The position numbers and the translations under genes are program-made. The notes under the pieces were generated by a model, which was given only the letters and a program-made list of their open reading frames with translations, ran no database searches and was not told the DNA's origin. Below, piece after piece: positions 54,516 through 64,000 of a DNA stretch of 64,000 bases. The first letter of the stretch is position 1; every line of letters starts with the position of its first letter. Origin of the DNA: Haloglomus litoreum. GTDB taxonomy: Archaea > Halobacteriota > Halobacteria > Halobacteriales > Haloarculaceae. Location of the stretch: positions 4,526,001-4,590,000 of the forward strand of contig NZ_CP119988.1 of NCBI RefSeq assembly GCF_029338515.1. Reading direction: 5' to 3'.

Positions 54516-56731
54516 GCGAGACCGAACAGCCCACCGACGACGTCCCCGACGGGTTCGTCCGCGAGAACCGCCAGCACATCCGGGCGCTGGGCGAGTCGCT
54601 CCTCTCGCTGGAGGCAGGGACCGACTCGGGTCGCGAGCCGGTCGACGCGGCGTTCCGCGCGGCCCACTCGCTGAAGGCCAACTGCGAGATGGAGGGGCTG
54701 GAGGACGCCGCCACGGTCGCACACGCCGTCGAGGACGTCCTCGCGGCGGTACGGGCCGGGGATGTGACGCTCGACGCGGCGGCGGCCGACGAGGCGATGG
54801 CCGCCGTCGAAGCCATCGAGCGCGTCCTCGACGGAATCGGAGGGGACGATGTCCCCGACATCGACGCCGAGGCGTGGACCGACCGCCTCCGGGACCAGCT
54901 GGAGGACACGGACGCGGATGCGAACGGGGACACGGACAGCACGGACGCGGACGACACGGACGAGCCCGCCCCCGGCCTCGACGACCTGGACCCGGAGGCC
55001 CGCGCGGCGTTCGAGGCGGCCGGGGAGTACGACGACCTCGACGCGCTGGTCGAGGCGATGGACGACGACGCCGCGGCGTACGCCGACCTCGAGGGGGGCG
55101 GCTCGTTCGACGAGGTCGAGCGGGCCGAGGCGGCGGAGGGGGCAGACCCGCCGGATGCGGACGACGACGAGACCGCCGACACGGGCGACGCCGGGGCGGA
55201 AGCACCGACGGGCGCCGAGACCGAGGCTACGGAGGCGGTCGACACCGCCGCACCGGCGACGACGGAGACGGCGAGCGGCGCCGAGGAGCCGGCACCGGCG
55301 CCGGACGTGGCCCCCCGGACGGACCCGGAGACCGACGCGGCGGCGGCCGGCAACATCACGATCCCGGGCGTGGGGCGGGTCACGGACGCAGCGGCGACCA
55401 TCGCGGCGAGTTCGCTCGACGCCGCGGCGTTCGACGTGACGGAGCCGGAGGACACCGCCACGGCGGCTGCGGCAGGCGGGGCGGTGGCGCTGGACGCGGT
55501 CCGGAGCCTCGCGGTCGAGGAGCGACGGCTCGCGGCGGCGCTCGACGAACCGGAGGCGAACGACCTCGGCGGCGAGCGCAATCCGGGCGGCCCGGCGGCG
55601 GACGCGCTGGCGTCGGTGCGGGCGGCCACCGAGCGCCTGGAGGCCGCGGCGGCCGCGGACCTGCGCCGGGTCGACGCGCTCGTCCCCCGACTGGAGCGAG
55701 CGGTCGAGCGGGCCGCCGAGAGCGTCGAGACGCCGGTGGCGTTCGAGGCGGCCGTCGCGCCGGTCGCCGTCGAGCGGGCGGTCGTCGACCGGCTGGCGGA
55801 GCCGCTGGTCCACTGCGTGCGGAACGCCGTCGACCACGGCATCGAGTCGCCGCGCGAGCGCGGCGCCGCCGGCAAGGAGGAGACCGGGACCGTCGCGGTC
55901 CGGGGCCGCCGCGAGGGCGACCGGCTGGTGGTCACCGTCGCGGACGACGGGCGCGGCATCGACCCGGACGCCGTCCGCGAGGCGGCCGTCGCCGCCGGCA
56001 TCGAGGGGGCGACCGAGGCCGACGACGGCGCGGTGCTGGACCTGCTGTTCGAGGCCGGCGTCTCGACGGCCGACCCGGACAGCGACCTCTCCGGGCGGGG
56101 CGTCGGGATGGACGTCGTCGGGCGGGCGATGGACGCCCTCGACGGCGACGTGACCGTCGACTCGACGCCCGGCACCGGGACGACCGTCCGGCTGTCGGTT
56201 CCCGTCGATGGCGCCGTCGAGGGCGTCCACCTGCTCGCGGCGGGCCCGGAGACGTACGCCGTTCCCGGGGGCGCCGTCGCGGAGGTGGTCGAGGGGGACG
56301 ACGCGACAGAGCGGGACGGGACCCTCCGGGTGCCCGGCGACGAGCTCGAGCGGGACGCGATGGGGGCCACGACCGCCTTCGGCGAGACGCTGGAGTACCC
56401 CGTCGTCGACCTCGCGACGGCGCTCTCCGTGCCGGAAGCGAGGGGCGAGACGGAGACGGGGCTGGGGACCACCAGCGCGGCAGGCGGCGCGGCGGGCAGC
56501 AACGGCCGGGCGTACCTGCTGGTCGGGAGCGACGCAGCGGTCGGTGGCGACCGGGCGAGCGACGACCGGGACCTCGTCGCGCTCCGGTGTGGGGCTCTGC
56601 GCGGCGAGCACGAGACGCTGGTGACGCCGCTCGCGGATATCACGGCGCCGACCGTCGACGGCGCCGTCGTCTGCGACGCCGGGCGGGTGGTCCCGGTGCT
56701 GGACCCGACAGCGTTCGTGGGGCAGCGATAA
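54512..56731 (+). CDS. CheA-type histidine kinase
   Basis: 739 residues from GTG at 54512. Domain order: Hpt P1 with phospho-His52 in [14 protein letters not shown], then a very long acidic Asp/Ala/Thr linker (about 100-300), a short P3-like helix region, the HATPase core with [18 protein letters not shown] (N box), [13 protein letters not shown] (G1) and [20 protein letters not shown] (G2), and a C-terminal CheW-like P5 domain. A typical P2 CheY-binding domain is not obvious. No CheY, CheB, CheR or receptor gene is near, so it could serve chemotaxis or another sensing complex. Confidence 0.86.
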   Translation: MSETEQPTDDVPDGFVRENRQHIRALGESLLSLEAGTDSGREPVDAAFRAAHSLKANCEMEGLEDAATVAHAVEDVLAAVRAGDVTLDAAAADEAMAAVEAIERVLDGIGGDDVPDIDAEAWTDRLRDQLEDTDADANGDTDSTDADDTDEPAPGLDDLDPEARAAFEAAGEYDDLDALVEAMDDDAAAYADLEGGGSFDEVERAEAAEGADPPDADDDETADTGDAGAEAPTGAETEATEAVDTAAPATTETASGAEEPAPAPDVAPRTDPETDAAAAGNITIPGVGRVTDAAATIAASSLDAAAFDVTEPEDTATAAAAGGAVALDAVRSLAVEERRLAAALDEPEANDLGGERNPGGPAADALASVRAATERLEAAAAADLRRVDALVPRLERAVERAAESVETPVAFEAAVAPVAVERAVVDRLAEPLVHCVRNAVDHGIESPRERGAAGKEETGTVAVRGRREGDRLVVTVADDGRGIDPDAVREAAVAAGIEGATEADDGAVLDLLFEAGVSTADPDSDLSGRGVGMDVVGRAMDALDGDVTVDSTPGTGTTVRLSVPVDGAVEGVHLLAAGPETYAVPGGAVAEVVEGDDATERDGTLRVPGDELERDAMGATTAFGETLEYPVVDLATALSVPEARGETETGLGTTSAAGGAAGSNGRAYLLVGSDAAVGGDRASDDRDLVALRCGALRGEHETLVTPLADITAPTVDGAVVCDAGRVVPVLDPTAFVGQR

Positions 56732-56816
56732 CGGGGAGAGCACCGGCCGTGTGGCCGGTCCACAGGCACGAACTCATCCCAATACCCTTTTGCCGGTTCC
56801 ACGACTCGCTGGGGGT

Positions 56817-57215
56817 ATGGCAGACTTCCAGGTCGTCGTCGCGGACCCCGAGGACGGGGCGACCTACCAGTTCGAGATCGACGGACAGGACGCGAACCGG
56901 TTCCAGGGCCGAGAGATCGGCGAGGCCGTCGACGCCGGCGCCGTCGGCCTCGACGGCTACGAGGTGGAGATCACCGGTGGCTCCGACACCGCCGGCCGCC
57001 CGATGCGCGGCGACGTGCCCGGGACAGAGCTGAAGCAGCTCCTCCTGACGGGTGGCGTCGGCTACGAGCCGCAGGTCGACGGCGAGCGCCGTCGCGTGAC
57101 GGTTCGGGGCCGCGAGATCAGCGACGAGACCCGACAGATCAACGCCAAGATCGTCTCCCGCGGCGACAGCTCCATCGATGAGCTGCTCGGCGAGGGCGAC
57201 GAGGACGACGAGTAA
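56817..57215 (+). CDS. rps6e: Ribosomal protein S6e
   Basis: 132 residues, a standard archaeal length. [60 protein letters not shown], and [33 protein letters not shown] are diagnostic of S6e, a small-subunit ribosomal protein. CCCTTTTGCC (56785-56794) is about 28 nt before ATG. The next two genes follow closely and probably share the transcript. Confidence 0.96.
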   Translation: MADFQVVVADPEDGATYQFEIDGQDANRFQGREIGEAVDAGAVGLDGYEVEITGGSDTAGRPMRGDVPGTELKQLLLTGGVGYEPQVDGERRRVTVRGREISDETRQINAKIVSRGDSSIDELLGEGDEDDE

Positions 57216-57226
57216 CGCTCGTCCGG

Positions 57227-57664
57227 ATGGAGCGTATCGCCCACGACAACGACGCCGTCCGGACCGTCCGGGCCAACCTCGAACGGGTCGGTCGCACGGA
57301 CCGGCCCCGCATCGCCCTGCCCGATACCGAACGGGACGCCTTCCCCGTCGGCGAGGTCGTCCGCGTGTCGCTCAACGGGAAGACCCGCCACGCCCGGGTC
57401 CACCGCGGGCTGGACGACGGGCTCGAGATACGGGCCTGCTACGACAACGCGCGGCAGGCGCGCACGGGCGACGGCGAGGACCGCCTCCCGGCGTGGGTCG
57501 CCGAACACGACCTCGAGTTCGGCCGCTCGGTGCTCGTGGACGTGGTCGAGGAGGGGTTCTTCTACGGCGTCCGCGCGCCCAGCGACGAGACCGTCTACGA
57601 GGTGCCCGACCGGCCGGACGATGGGCTCGCGGCCATCGCCCGCGACCTGGAGGACGGACAGTGA
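57227..57664 (+). CDS. Haloarchaeal DUF7112-like protein
   Basis: 145 residues. Its sequence, with VRANLERVGRTDRPRIALPDTERDAFPVGEVVRVSLNGKTRHARVHRGLDDGLEIRACYDNARQAR and SVLVDVVEEGFFYGVRAPSDETVYEVPD, matches a beta-rich haloarchaeal family I recall as DUF7112, usually next to S6e (number from memory). Eleven nt separate it from the S6e stop. Unknown function; perhaps ribosome-related by context only. Confidence 0.7.
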   Translation: MERIAHDNDAVRTVRANLERVGRTDRPRIALPDTERDAFPVGEVVRVSLNGKTRHARVHRGLDDGLEIRACYDNARQARTGDGEDRLPAWVAEHDLEFGRSVLVDVVEEGFFYGVRAPSDETVYEVPDRPDDGLAAIARDLEDGQ

Positions 57665-58140
57665 GCGACGCACCCGACGGCCCGGACGGCGACGCCGACA
57701 CCCCGATGGGCGACGCCCGGCGGGCCTTCCTCGCCGGCGAGCGCCCGGACGACATCTGCATCTACCTCCGCGAGGACGGCATCGCTGACCCCGAGGAGCT
57801 GGCCGACCTCGGCGAGCGGACCGCCGACGGTGTGGTCCTCGTGCTCCCGGGCGCGGAGGGCCGGCAGGCCTTCGAGTCCGCCACGGGGCTGGACCCGATG
57901 TCGTTCGCCGGGAGCGCGATGGACACCGAGGGGACCGTCCACCGCGACCTGACCGGCGGCGACTGCCCGGAGGGCGACGGCGACGACCACGGCGCCCGCT
58001 TCATCTTCGCCTTCGCCGAGGAACAGAACCCGGAGGTCGGCGGCCAGTACGCCGAGGGCGACGTCGTCCACGCCTACGCCGCCTGTGACTGCGGCACGAC
58101 CTACTCCGAGAAGTGGGTCGCCGAGGCCGACGCGTCGTAG
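57661..58140 (+). CDS. Haloarchaeal DUF5807-like protein
   Basis: 159 residues from GTG at 57661, overlapping the previous stop by 4 nt (GTGA). It has ARRAFLAGERPDDICIYLREDGIADPEELADLGERT and YAEGDVVHAYAACDCGTTYSEKWVAEADAS, with a CDCG pair near the end. I recall this family as DUF5807, following DUF7112 in haloarchaea (from memory). Function unknown. It ends the S6e operon. Confidence 0.7.
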   Translation: MSDAPDGPDGDADTPMGDARRAFLAGERPDDICIYLREDGIADPEELADLGERTADGVVLVLPGAEGRQAFESATGLDPMSFAGSAMDTEGTVHRDLTGGDCPEGDGDDHGARFIFAFAEEQNPEVGGQYAEGDVVHAYAACDCGTTYSEKWVAEADAS

Positions 58141-58247
58141 TCGAAATTTCTCCCGGACGTGACCACCTTCTCGATATACAGCTACCCTGTCGAATAAATA
58201 AGTTCTTTCAGAGATTATCCCAGTAATTATCTGATAACCACCCACAG

Positions 58248-59195
58248 TCACTCGACAGGGGTCGGGCTGGCGGTCGCGGTCCCGGGACGGGCGCCGCCGG
58301 TGCGCTCGCGTAGCGCCCGTCCGAGCCAGTCCGGTACCTCGACCAGCGTCTCGTCGACGGCCGACCAGCGCGCCGTCTCGGTGACGCCGACCCGGGCGCC
58401 GGCGACGGTCGCGCCGTACTGCAGCCGGTAGCGCTCGACCCGCCCGTCCGGACCCACGAGCATCCGCACCTCCGGGTCCCGGGGAGAGTCCAGCCCCGCC
58501 ACGTCCGACAGCGCGCCCCGGTCGAGGAGGCCGTCCGACGCGAGCTGGTAGTGTGGCTCGCCGCCGATCTCGACGCGGGTCACCTCCCACTCGAAGGCGG
58601 TGAGCAGCCGACCGACCACCCGGCGGCCGGTCCGGTCGGGCTCGACGGCCGCCGGCGGGACGTTGTCCTCGATGCGGTAGCCGACGCTGCCGTTCTCGAC
58701 GACCCGCGAGGCCGCCCGGAGGCCGTCGTGGTAGATCGTCACGTCGGTCGGCGGCCGCGAGCCGTCGTACCGGGACGCCGCCACCGCGCTCCGGGACACC
58801 AGGAACGGTGTCCCGCCCGGGCGCACCTCGAGCTCGGTCCGGGTGGCCAGCAGCGTCCCGTTCCGGTCGACGACGGTCCGGCTGTCGGTCCGCGTGAACG
58901 AGCGGTTGGCCAGCCGGTCGTGGTGGGTCGCCGCGAGCGCGGGGGGGTCGCGGACCCCACCGGTGCGGAGCCCGGGCGCCAGCCGGCGGCCGCCGACGGC
59001 CCGCACCTCGCCCCCGGCGGACGCGGCGCCTCCCTCAGCCGGGACATCGACCGGCGTCAGGGTCGAGGTCCCGGTGGCACCGCCACCGCCGAAAGCGCCA
59101 CCGGCGCCGGGAACGCCGCTGCAGCCAGCCAGGGTCAGCAGGACGGCCATCGCGACGCTGACGGGAGCGGCCGACGGGAGAGGGCTGCCGGTCAC
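58248..59195 (-). CDS. Secreted lipoprotein of the same family as the upstream gene
   Basis: 315 residues from GTG at 59195. A signal and lipobox (LLTLAGCSGVPGAGG) precede a Gly/Thr-rich spacer with LTPVDVPAEGG, then a beta-rich domain (NRSFTRTDSRTVVDRNGTLLATRTELEVRPGGTPFLVSRSAV). It parallels the upstream paralogue, with which it shares LTPVDVP, YRLQYGATVAGARVGV and the C-terminal PDWLG pattern. Probably lipid-anchored outside. Overlaps that gene by 4 nt. Function unknown. Confidence 0.75.
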   Translation of the reverse strand: MTGSPLPSAAPVSVAMAVLLTLAGCSGVPGAGGAFGGGGATGTSTLTPVDVPAEGGAASAGGEVRAVGGRRLAPGLRTGGVRDPPALAATHHDRLANRSFTRTDSRTVVDRNGTLLATRTELEVRPGGTPFLVSRSAVAASRYDGSRPPTDVTIYHDGLRAASRVVENGSVGYRIEDNVPPAAVEPDRTGRRVVGRLLTAFEWEVTRVEIGGEPHYQLASDGLLDRGALSDVAGLDSPRDPEVRMLVGPDGRVERYRLQYGATVAGARVGVTETARWSAVDETLVEVPDWLGRALRERTGGARPGTATASPTPVE

Positions 59196-60286
59196 CCCGC
59201 GGCCCTCCCGACCGCGTCGAACCGGTCCGCGACGCTGTCGTTGGCGGCGGGGAGCCACGCCGGGTCTGGCACCCGGGTCGCGCCGACGTCGACGAGTGCG
59301 TGGGTCTTGACGACCGTCACCGGGCGCCCCTCGAACGTCGCGTCGTAGGAGAGCCGGTAGCCCCGGACCAGTCCCCGGCTGGTGACGACGGCCTCGATGC
59401 GCCCGTCGTGCGGGTCGGAGACGAGCGTCGGCGTGTCGATGCGGTCCGGGCGGAGCGTACCGGTGAGCAGGTAGCGGTTCATCCCGTCGACGACCCGCTC
59501 GTCGACGACCCGGAGGTCGAACGCCGCGAGGTCACCGACCACGAACTCCGCGCGGGTCGGGTCGGAGATCGGCCCGCCAGGCTGCACCTCGTTGCGGCCC
59601 CAGTAGCGGACCACGCCGCCGGTGTCGATGAGCCGGTTCCGGACGACCGGCTGGCTGTACCAGACGTCGATGCGCGCGAACGGCGAGGAGGTGCGGTAGG
59701 CGGGCGCGGAGGTCTCGATGCGGCTGAAGCTGTAGTGCCCCTCCAGGTCCTCGACCACCGACCGGACGACGATGCGATTGTACGAGTCGTTCCGGTCGAG
59801 GGCGGGCGCCTCGCGTGTCGGGGTCCCGACGACAGCATCGGTCGCGCTCCCGACGACGGTGGTGGCCACGGGCCCCGAGGGAGTCGGTGTCGCGCCCGGC
59901 GACCGCGACGCGGGGGCCACCGTCGACGGCGGCGAGCGGCCCGCTGTGGCGTTGCCCGGTGCGACCCGGGCCGGGACGGCCCCGCGGGGGTAGACGGTCG
60001 CCGACCGATAGAGGCGGAAGCCCCGGTCGGCGAGCGCGTTCCGGTAGCGCCGCTCCAGCGCGCGCGGCGCGTAGACGCCCTCCTCGCTCAGCCCGGGGGC
60101 GATGACCGGCGCACGCGCCTCGCGGTCCCCGGGAACGTCGACGGGTGTGAGCGACTCCGTCGGCGGCGGCCCGTCCCCGTCGAGTCCGGCACTGCAGCCG
60201 GCCAGCACCACCAGCACCGCCACCGCGACGGCGGCGAACATCGACCGCGACCCGGCCGACGTATCGCCGCCCGGGTCGGCGGTCAC
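59192..60286 (-). CDS. Secreted lipoprotein, first of a tandem pair
   Basis: 364 residues from GTG at 60286. Lipobox VLVVLAGCSAGLDGDG, then LTPVDVPGDREARAPVIAPGLSEEGVYAPRALERRYRNAL and a Pro/Thr-rich stretch. The C-terminal domain (YWGRNEVQPGGPISDPTRAEFVVGDLAAFDLRVVDERVVDGMNRYLLTGTL, VTSRGLVRGYRLSYDATFEGRPVTVVKTHALVDVG) resembles its neighbour. Both probably arose by duplication. The 4-nt overlaps on both sides show an operon with the cupin gene. Function unknown. Confidence 0.75.
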   Translation of the reverse strand: MTADPGGDTSAGSRSMFAAVAVAVLVVLAGCSAGLDGDGPPPTESLTPVDVPGDREARAPVIAPGLSEEGVYAPRALERRYRNALADRGFRLYRSATVYPRGAVPARVAPGNATAGRSPPSTVAPASRSPGATPTPSGPVATTVVGSATDAVVGTPTREAPALDRNDSYNRIVVRSVVEDLEGHYSFSRIETSAPAYRTSSPFARIDVWYSQPVVRNRLIDTGGVVRYWGRNEVQPGGPISDPTRAEFVVGDLAAFDLRVVDERVVDGMNRYLLTGTLRPDRIDTPTLVSDPHDGRIEAVVTSRGLVRGYRLSYDATFEGRPVTVVKTHALVDVGATRVPDPAWLPAANDSVADRFDAVGRAAG

Positions 60287-60636
60287 TCGGTGTCCGGGCC
60301 GGGTGCCCAGTCCGGGTTCGGCCGCGGTGGCGCGAACGTGTCGATGCCGACGACCGGCTCGTCGCCCCGGTTGACGGCCGCGTGGGGCTCGCCGCCCGGG
60401 ATGGTGAACGAGTCGCCCGGACCCACGTCGTACGCCTCGTCGCCGACGAGGAAGGTCAGCGTCCCCTCGACGACGTAGCCGGTCTGTTCGTGGTGGTGGT
60501 CGTGCTCCGGCACCTCGGCGCCGGGCTCGATGCGGAACCGCTGGATGCTCGCCCGGTCCCCCGCGGCGAGCTGTGTGAGATGGACCCCCTCGACGGCCTC
60601 GACGGCTTCGCGGTCTCCGGCAGCGACGTGCTCCAT
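60283..60636 (-). CDS. Cupin-domain protein
   Basis: 117 residues. The single cupin barrel has RFRIEPGAEVPEHDHHHEQTGYVVEGTLTFLVGDEAYDVGPGDSFTIPGGEPHAAVNRGDEPVVGIDTF: the first motif gives three His and Glu for metal, the second motif the last His. It may be a small-molecule-binding or dioxygenase-type protein. ATTTACG about 27 nt before ATG is the TATA box. It leads the lipoprotein operon. Confidence 0.88.
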   Translation of the reverse strand: MEHVAAGDREAVEAVEGVHLTQLAAGDRASIQRFRIEPGAEVPEHDHHHEQTGYVVEGTLTFLVGDEAYDVGPGDSFTIPGGEPHAAVNRGDEPVVGIDTFAPPRPNPDWAPGPDTE

Positions 60637-60780
60637 ACGCCCCGAACGGAGCCACGGGTCGTAAATCGTCGGGCGCGTGGGTGCCGCCAGCGGCCGGACG
60701 GCCCACCCGGACCTCGCCGTTCCCGGGACGCCACGGACCGCAACCGCCTGTTTGATACCGCTCGGGCCGCTCGAAGGGGC

Positions 60781-61875
60781 ATGGACGACTATCTCATCGA
60801 CGACGACCGGCTCTCGCTCTCGCGGAAGTCGGTCCTCCCGGGAGAGGGGTTCTTCGTGCCGGATTCGGTCGACGAGGCCCGCGAGGAGGCCGAGGCCCGC
60901 GAGGCCATCGTCGGCGCCTCGACCGTCGTGATCGCGGACCCGGACGCCGACGGCCTGGCCTGCGTCGCACTCTGCCGCGAGGCGTTCGGCGCGGCCGCGC
61001 TCGTTCCCACCGGCCCCCACGAGATCGCCGACTCGCTGGAGTACGTCGCCGAGTTCGCCGACCCCGACGCACGCGTCGTGGTCTGTGACCTCTGCCCGGA
61101 CGACGAACGCGACATCGAACCGCTCGCAGCGGTGGCCGAGGCCCACGAGGTCCGCTGGTTCGACCACCACCAGTGGCACGAGGATCTCTCCCTGCTCGTC
61201 GAGGAGGCGGGCGTCGACCTCGTGGTCGGCCCCTCGGACGAGGTGTGTACCGCGGACGTGGCGCTGGAGGCGCTCGAGTACGACTTCCCCGACCGGTTCG
61301 CCGAACTCGCCGCCGTCACTCGCGACCACGACCTCTGGCTCCGCGAGGACCCCCGCAGCGACGACCTCGCGGACTACTCGTACTGGTCCGAGCCCGAGGA
61401 GTACGTCGAGACGGTCCGCGAGCACGGCGCCGACCTCCCCGCCGAGGTCGAGGAGTACCTCGCCGAGCGCCGCGTCGAGAAGGAGGCCCTCATCGAGCAG
61501 GCCGTCGAGCGCGGGCAGATCGAGGAGGTGAACGGCTGGACCGTCGGGGTGACGTACGGCCGCTGCTCGCAGAACGAGGTCGCCGAGGCCTTCCGCGAGC
61601 AGGGCGCCGACGCCTCCGTCGTCGTCAAGCCCTCCGGGTCCGCGAGCATCCGCGGCACGGACCGGTTCGAGCGCTGTCACGAGGTCGCCGCGCAGGTCAA
61701 CGGCGGCGGCCACCCGAAGGCCGCGGGCTGCAAGCCGGACATCTACGACGACATGCTCGACTACGCCCACCACTGGACGACGCGGGGCGCAATCACGAAG
61801 CAGGTCATCCTCGACGCGTTCCGGGCGCTGGAACCGGAGGACGAGGACGACGAGGGCATCGAGACCGAGACGTAG
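60781..61875 (+). CDS. DHH-family phosphoesterase
   Basis: 364 residues. The N-terminal DHH domain has VVIADPDADGLACVALC, VVVCDLCPDD and VRWFDHHQWHED (the DHH motif, metal-binding). GSASIRGTDRFERCHEVAAQVNGGGHPKAAGC is the C-terminal DHHA1 domain. Such enzymes act on small nucleotides or as RecJ-like single-strand exonucleases; haloarchaea have several. GTTTGATA about 27 nt before ATG gives its own promoter. Confidence 0.9.
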   Translation: MDDYLIDDDRLSLSRKSVLPGEGFFVPDSVDEAREEAEAREAIVGASTVVIADPDADGLACVALCREAFGAAALVPTGPHEIADSLEYVAEFADPDARVVVCDLCPDDERDIEPLAAVAEAHEVRWFDHHQWHEDLSLLVEEAGVDLVVGPSDEVCTADVALEALEYDFPDRFAELAAVTRDHDLWLREDPRSDDLADYSYWSEPEEYVETVREHGADLPAEVEEYLAERRVEKEALIEQAVERGQIEEVNGWTVGVTYGRCSQNEVAEAFREQGADASVVVKPSGSASIRGTDRFERCHEVAAQVNGGGHPKAAGCKPDIYDDMLDYAHHWTTRGAITKQVILDAFRALEPEDEDDEGIETET

Positions 61876-61938
61876 CGAGGACCTCTCGACCTCTCCCGAC
61901 ACACAACCCTTACCGCCCGGCCCACCCGACGACGACCA

Positions 61939-63450
61939 ATGACCGACGTCTTCGAGGTCCGTCGCTGGGACGGCGCGGGCCGTCTCGGAAGTCTCGACGT
62001 GCCCCGCGCGGGCGTGACCGTCGAGACGCCGGCGCTGATGCCCGTCGTGAACCCCCATCTGCGGACCGTCTCGCCGGCGCGGATGGAGGAACTCGGCGCG
62101 CAGGTGCTCATCACGAACGGCTACATCCTCTACGGGAGCGACGACTACCGCGAGGACGCGCTCGAACGCGGGCTGCACGACCTGTACGACTTCTCGGGCG
62201 CCATCGTCACGGACTCGGGGTCGTTCCAGCTCTCGGTGTACGGCGACGACGAGGTCGACATCGACACCCGCGAGATCCTCGAGTTCCAGCGCGACATCGG
62301 CTCTGACATCGGGACGCCGGTGGACATCCCCACGCCGCCCGACGCCGCCCGCGAGCGCGCCGAGGACGAACTCGGGACGACCCAGGAGCGCCTCGAACTC
62401 GCCGCCGACCTCGACCTGGGCGAGATGCTGCTGAACGCGCCCGTCCAGGGGTCGACGTACGGGGACCTCCGCGAGCGGGCGGGTGCGGACGCCCGCGCGA
62501 CGGGGGCCGACGTGTTCCCGGTCGGCGCGGTCGTCCCGCTGCTCAACGACTACCGCTACGCCGAGGCCGTCGAGGTGTCGCTGGCCGCCAAACGGGGGCT
62601 CGGCCCGGCCGCGCCGGTCCACCTGTTCGGCGCGGGCCACCCGATGATGTTCGCGCTCGCGGCGGCCGCAGGCTGTGACCTGTTCGACTCGGCCGCGTAC
62701 GCGCTGTACGCCCGCGACGACCGCTACCTCACCGTCCGGAGCACGGAGCACCTCGCTGACCTCGAGTACCTCCCCTGCTCGTGTCCGGTCTGCACCGAAC
62801 ACGGCGCCGAGGGGCTGCAGGCGCTTCCCGACGCCGAGCGCGAGCGCCTGCTCGCCGAGCACAACCTGCAGGTCTCGTTCGCCGAGATGCGCCGGGTCCG
62901 CCAGGCCATCCGCGCGGGCGACCTCCTCGAGCTGGTGGAGGCCCGTGCGCGCTCGCACCCGACCGTGCTGGACGGCTATCGGGCGCTGCTCGACCACGCC
63001 GACGAACTCGAGCGGACGGACGACGCCAGCAAGGAGACCTTCTTCCATCTCTCGACCGAGAGCGCCCGCCGCCCGGAGATCCGGCGCCACCACGACCGGC
63101 TGACGGGCGTCCCCGTCGACGGTGACGAGGTGCTGCTCTCGGAGGGGGGGGCGAACGCCTCCTACGACGAGACCTGGCGCGTCGTCCCGCCGTTCGGCCC
63201 CTTCCCGCGGTCACTCTCGGAGACGTACCCGCTCACCGCGGAGGTGCCCGAGCGGACCGACCGCGCCGCCCGCGCGGCGGCCGCCCGGGGCGTGACCGCG
63301 CTCGTCGAGGCGAACCCCGAGGTCGCGTTCACGCTCGCGCACTGGGAGTGGCCCGACGAGGTGCTGGCCACGCTCCCCGAGCGCCTGACGGTGACGGCGC
63401 TGGGGCCGGACGACGTGGACGAGACGCCGGACGAGACCGCCGAGGAGTGA
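61939..63450 (+). CDS. tgtA: tRNA-guanine(15) transglycosylase
   Basis: 503 residues. TgtA swaps guanine 15 of tRNA for preQ0, the first step to archaeosine, completed by ArcS (36902). The catalytic Asp92 is in [24 protein letters not shown] lies near 168-182, and the zinc site is [12 protein letters not shown] (Cys280, 282, 285) with His308. A C-terminal extension without a PUA domain follows, as in other haloarchaeal TgtA. CCTTAC (61908-61913) is about 28 nt before ATG. Confidence 0.95.
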   Translation: MTDVFEVRRWDGAGRLGSLDVPRAGVTVETPALMPVVNPHLRTVSPARMEELGAQVLITNGYILYGSDDYREDALERGLHDLYDFSGAIVTDSGSFQLSVYGDDEVDIDTREILEFQRDIGSDIGTPVDIPTPPDAARERAEDELGTTQERLELAADLDLGEMLLNAPVQGSTYGDLRERAGADARATGADVFPVGAVVPLLNDYRYAEAVEVSLAAKRGLGPAAPVHLFGAGHPMMFALAAAAGCDLFDSAAYALYARDDRYLTVRSTEHLADLEYLPCSCPVCTEHGAEGLQALPDAERERLLAEHNLQVSFAEMRRVRQAIRAGDLLELVEARARSHPTVLDGYRALLDHADELERTDDASKETFFHLSTESARRPEIRRHHDRLTGVPVDGDEVLLSEGGANASYDETWRVVPPFGPFPRSLSETYPLTAEVPERTDRAARAAAARGVTALVEANPEVAFTLAHWEWPDEVLATLPERLTVTALGPDDVDETPDETAEE

Positions 63451-63459
63451 CCGCGGGCG

Positions 63460-63870
63460 TCAGTTCAATCCGAGGAGCCGCTTCAGCCACACGAGGAACC
63501 CGCCGGAATCGTCCTGCTGGCTCCGGCGGCGGCTGCGGCGGCCGCGGCTGCCGGCGCCGGTCGTGGATTCGGTCTCGTGGGGCGTTCCGGCCGCCCCCTG
63601 GCCAGCGGCGCCGTTCTCCCCGGCCCGGGCGCTCGACGCCGCGCCGGTCGTGCCGGCAGCCTCGGCATCCGCACTGGCGGTGGCGTCGGTCGAGGCGGCC
63701 GACGGCGGGCCGGAGCCGCTCCACGGCGCCTCCTCGGGCGTGGGGTCGACGTGGTCGAGATCGTCGAACCAGTCCGCACCCTCGGCGTCGAAGTCGGTGG
63801 CCGGGCGGTCGTCCGGGTCGCCGGAGCCGCTCTCGCCCGCGCCGAACCAGTCGGGGTGGTCGGTCGTCAT
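63460..63870 (-). CDS. Small acidic protein with basic amphipathic end
   Basis: 136 residues from ATG at 63870, overlapping the previous stop (TGATG). Residues 1-105 are acidic and disordered (DHPDWFGAGESGSGDPDDRPATDFDAEGADWFDDLDHVDPTPEE). The end [28 protein letters not shown] is basic, then amphipathic. No family recognised. It is co-translated with the partial gene upstream. Confidence 0.6.
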   Translation of the reverse strand: MTTDHPDWFGAGESGSGDPDDRPATDFDAEGADWFDDLDHVDPTPEEAPWSGSGPPSAASTDATASADAEAAGTTGAASSARAGENGAAGQGAAGTPHETESTTGAGSRGRRSRRRSQQDDSGGFLVWLKRLLGLN

Positions 63871-64000
63871 CGCTGGATGGAGCCGACCTCCAGCTGGCCG
63901 AGGATCTTCAGGAAGGTCCGGGTGTCCGGGAGGACGTACACGGACGCGTCGATGTCGTAGGCCGGGACGTGGAGCTGGCTGGCGATGTAGACGCCGAGGT
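63867..64000 (-). CDS. Unrecognised protein, C-terminal part only
   Basis: The last 43 residues are visible, ending LEVGSIQR, with the stop at 63867-63869 inside the next gene's start. The stretch YIASQLHVPAYDIDASVYVLPDTRTFLKILGQL is a beta-rich, non-membrane sequence. The 5' part lies beyond the right edge, so no family can be given. Confidence 0.5.
   Translation of the reverse strand, partial: LGVYIASQLHVPAYDIDASVYVLPDTRTFLKILGQLEVGSIQR

Noticed and set aside
60283-63093. A 936-codon minus-strand frame
   Set aside because: Only its last 117 codons (the cupin gene) look real. The rest runs antisense to the DHH phosphoesterase and tgtA.
1-64000. CRISPR array or complete insertion sequence
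   Set aside because: No regularly spaced direct repeats and no transposase-like protein were seen.

Overview
The window comes from a very GC-rich haloarchaeal chromosome. Nearly all proteins are acidic and rich in Asp, Glu, Ala and Gly. Many genes start with ATG or GTG about 27-28 nt after a TATA-like box, as in leaderless haloarchaeal transcripts. Family markers agree: ribosomal protein S6e, the tRNA-archaeosine enzymes ArcS and TgtA, TrmY, GatD, SAMP1, halocyanin, Bat-type HTH regulators and APC-UspA permeases. No CRISPR array or intact insertion sequence was seen.

Layout. 1-3.9 kb: surface-glycan genes (GT2 fragment, GT39-like transferase, sulfatase-like hydrolase). 3.9-16 kb: mainly housekeeping and metabolic genes (MutS-like ATPase, Bat-like regulator, histidine kinase, methyltransferase, PLP enzyme plus FAD lactone oxidase, GDPD, SDR, NucS). 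16-31 kb: a nitrogen and heme block: hemB, amt1-glnK1-Lrp-like gene, a second ammonium transporter fused to its own PII protein, hemL, glutaredoxin-like gene, nirK diverging from a two-domain halocyanin, then usp and an APC-Usp permease. 30.7-43.9 kb: adenylate kinase, archaeosine synthase, an EMC3/Oxa1-like (DUF106) insertase and assorted membrane proteins. 44-50 kb: a lower-GC pilin-like gene beside tRNA-Pro, then trmY, a divergent STT3-like transferase and UDP-sugar dehydrogenase. 50.8-64 kb: SAMP1, gatD, a CheW-CheA pair, S6e, an operon of a cupin and two lipoproteins, a DHH phosphoesterase and tgtA.

How the genes fit together. The two ammonium operons look like duplicates. Each starts with a tiny ORF of 20-21 codons with Cys at position 6, whose stop overlaps the transporter start. 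Each has inverted GACGAACG half-sites upstream, and one related site lies at the same distance from the promoter in both. In operon 1 Amt and GlnK are separate; in operon 2 they are one polypeptide. The usp-APC operon also starts with a small overlapping ORF. This arrangement is the best candidate for an undescribed regulatory module here.

Four long gene-free stretches (16.0, 22.4-23.6, 32.8-33.6 and 50.1-50.8 kb) hold related GC-rich palindromic elements with conserved ends. Two of them are inverted copies of each other some 10 kb apart. A second protein-level signal is a homologous N-terminal winged-helix-like domain on both the DUF106 insertase-like protein and the STT3-like transferase.
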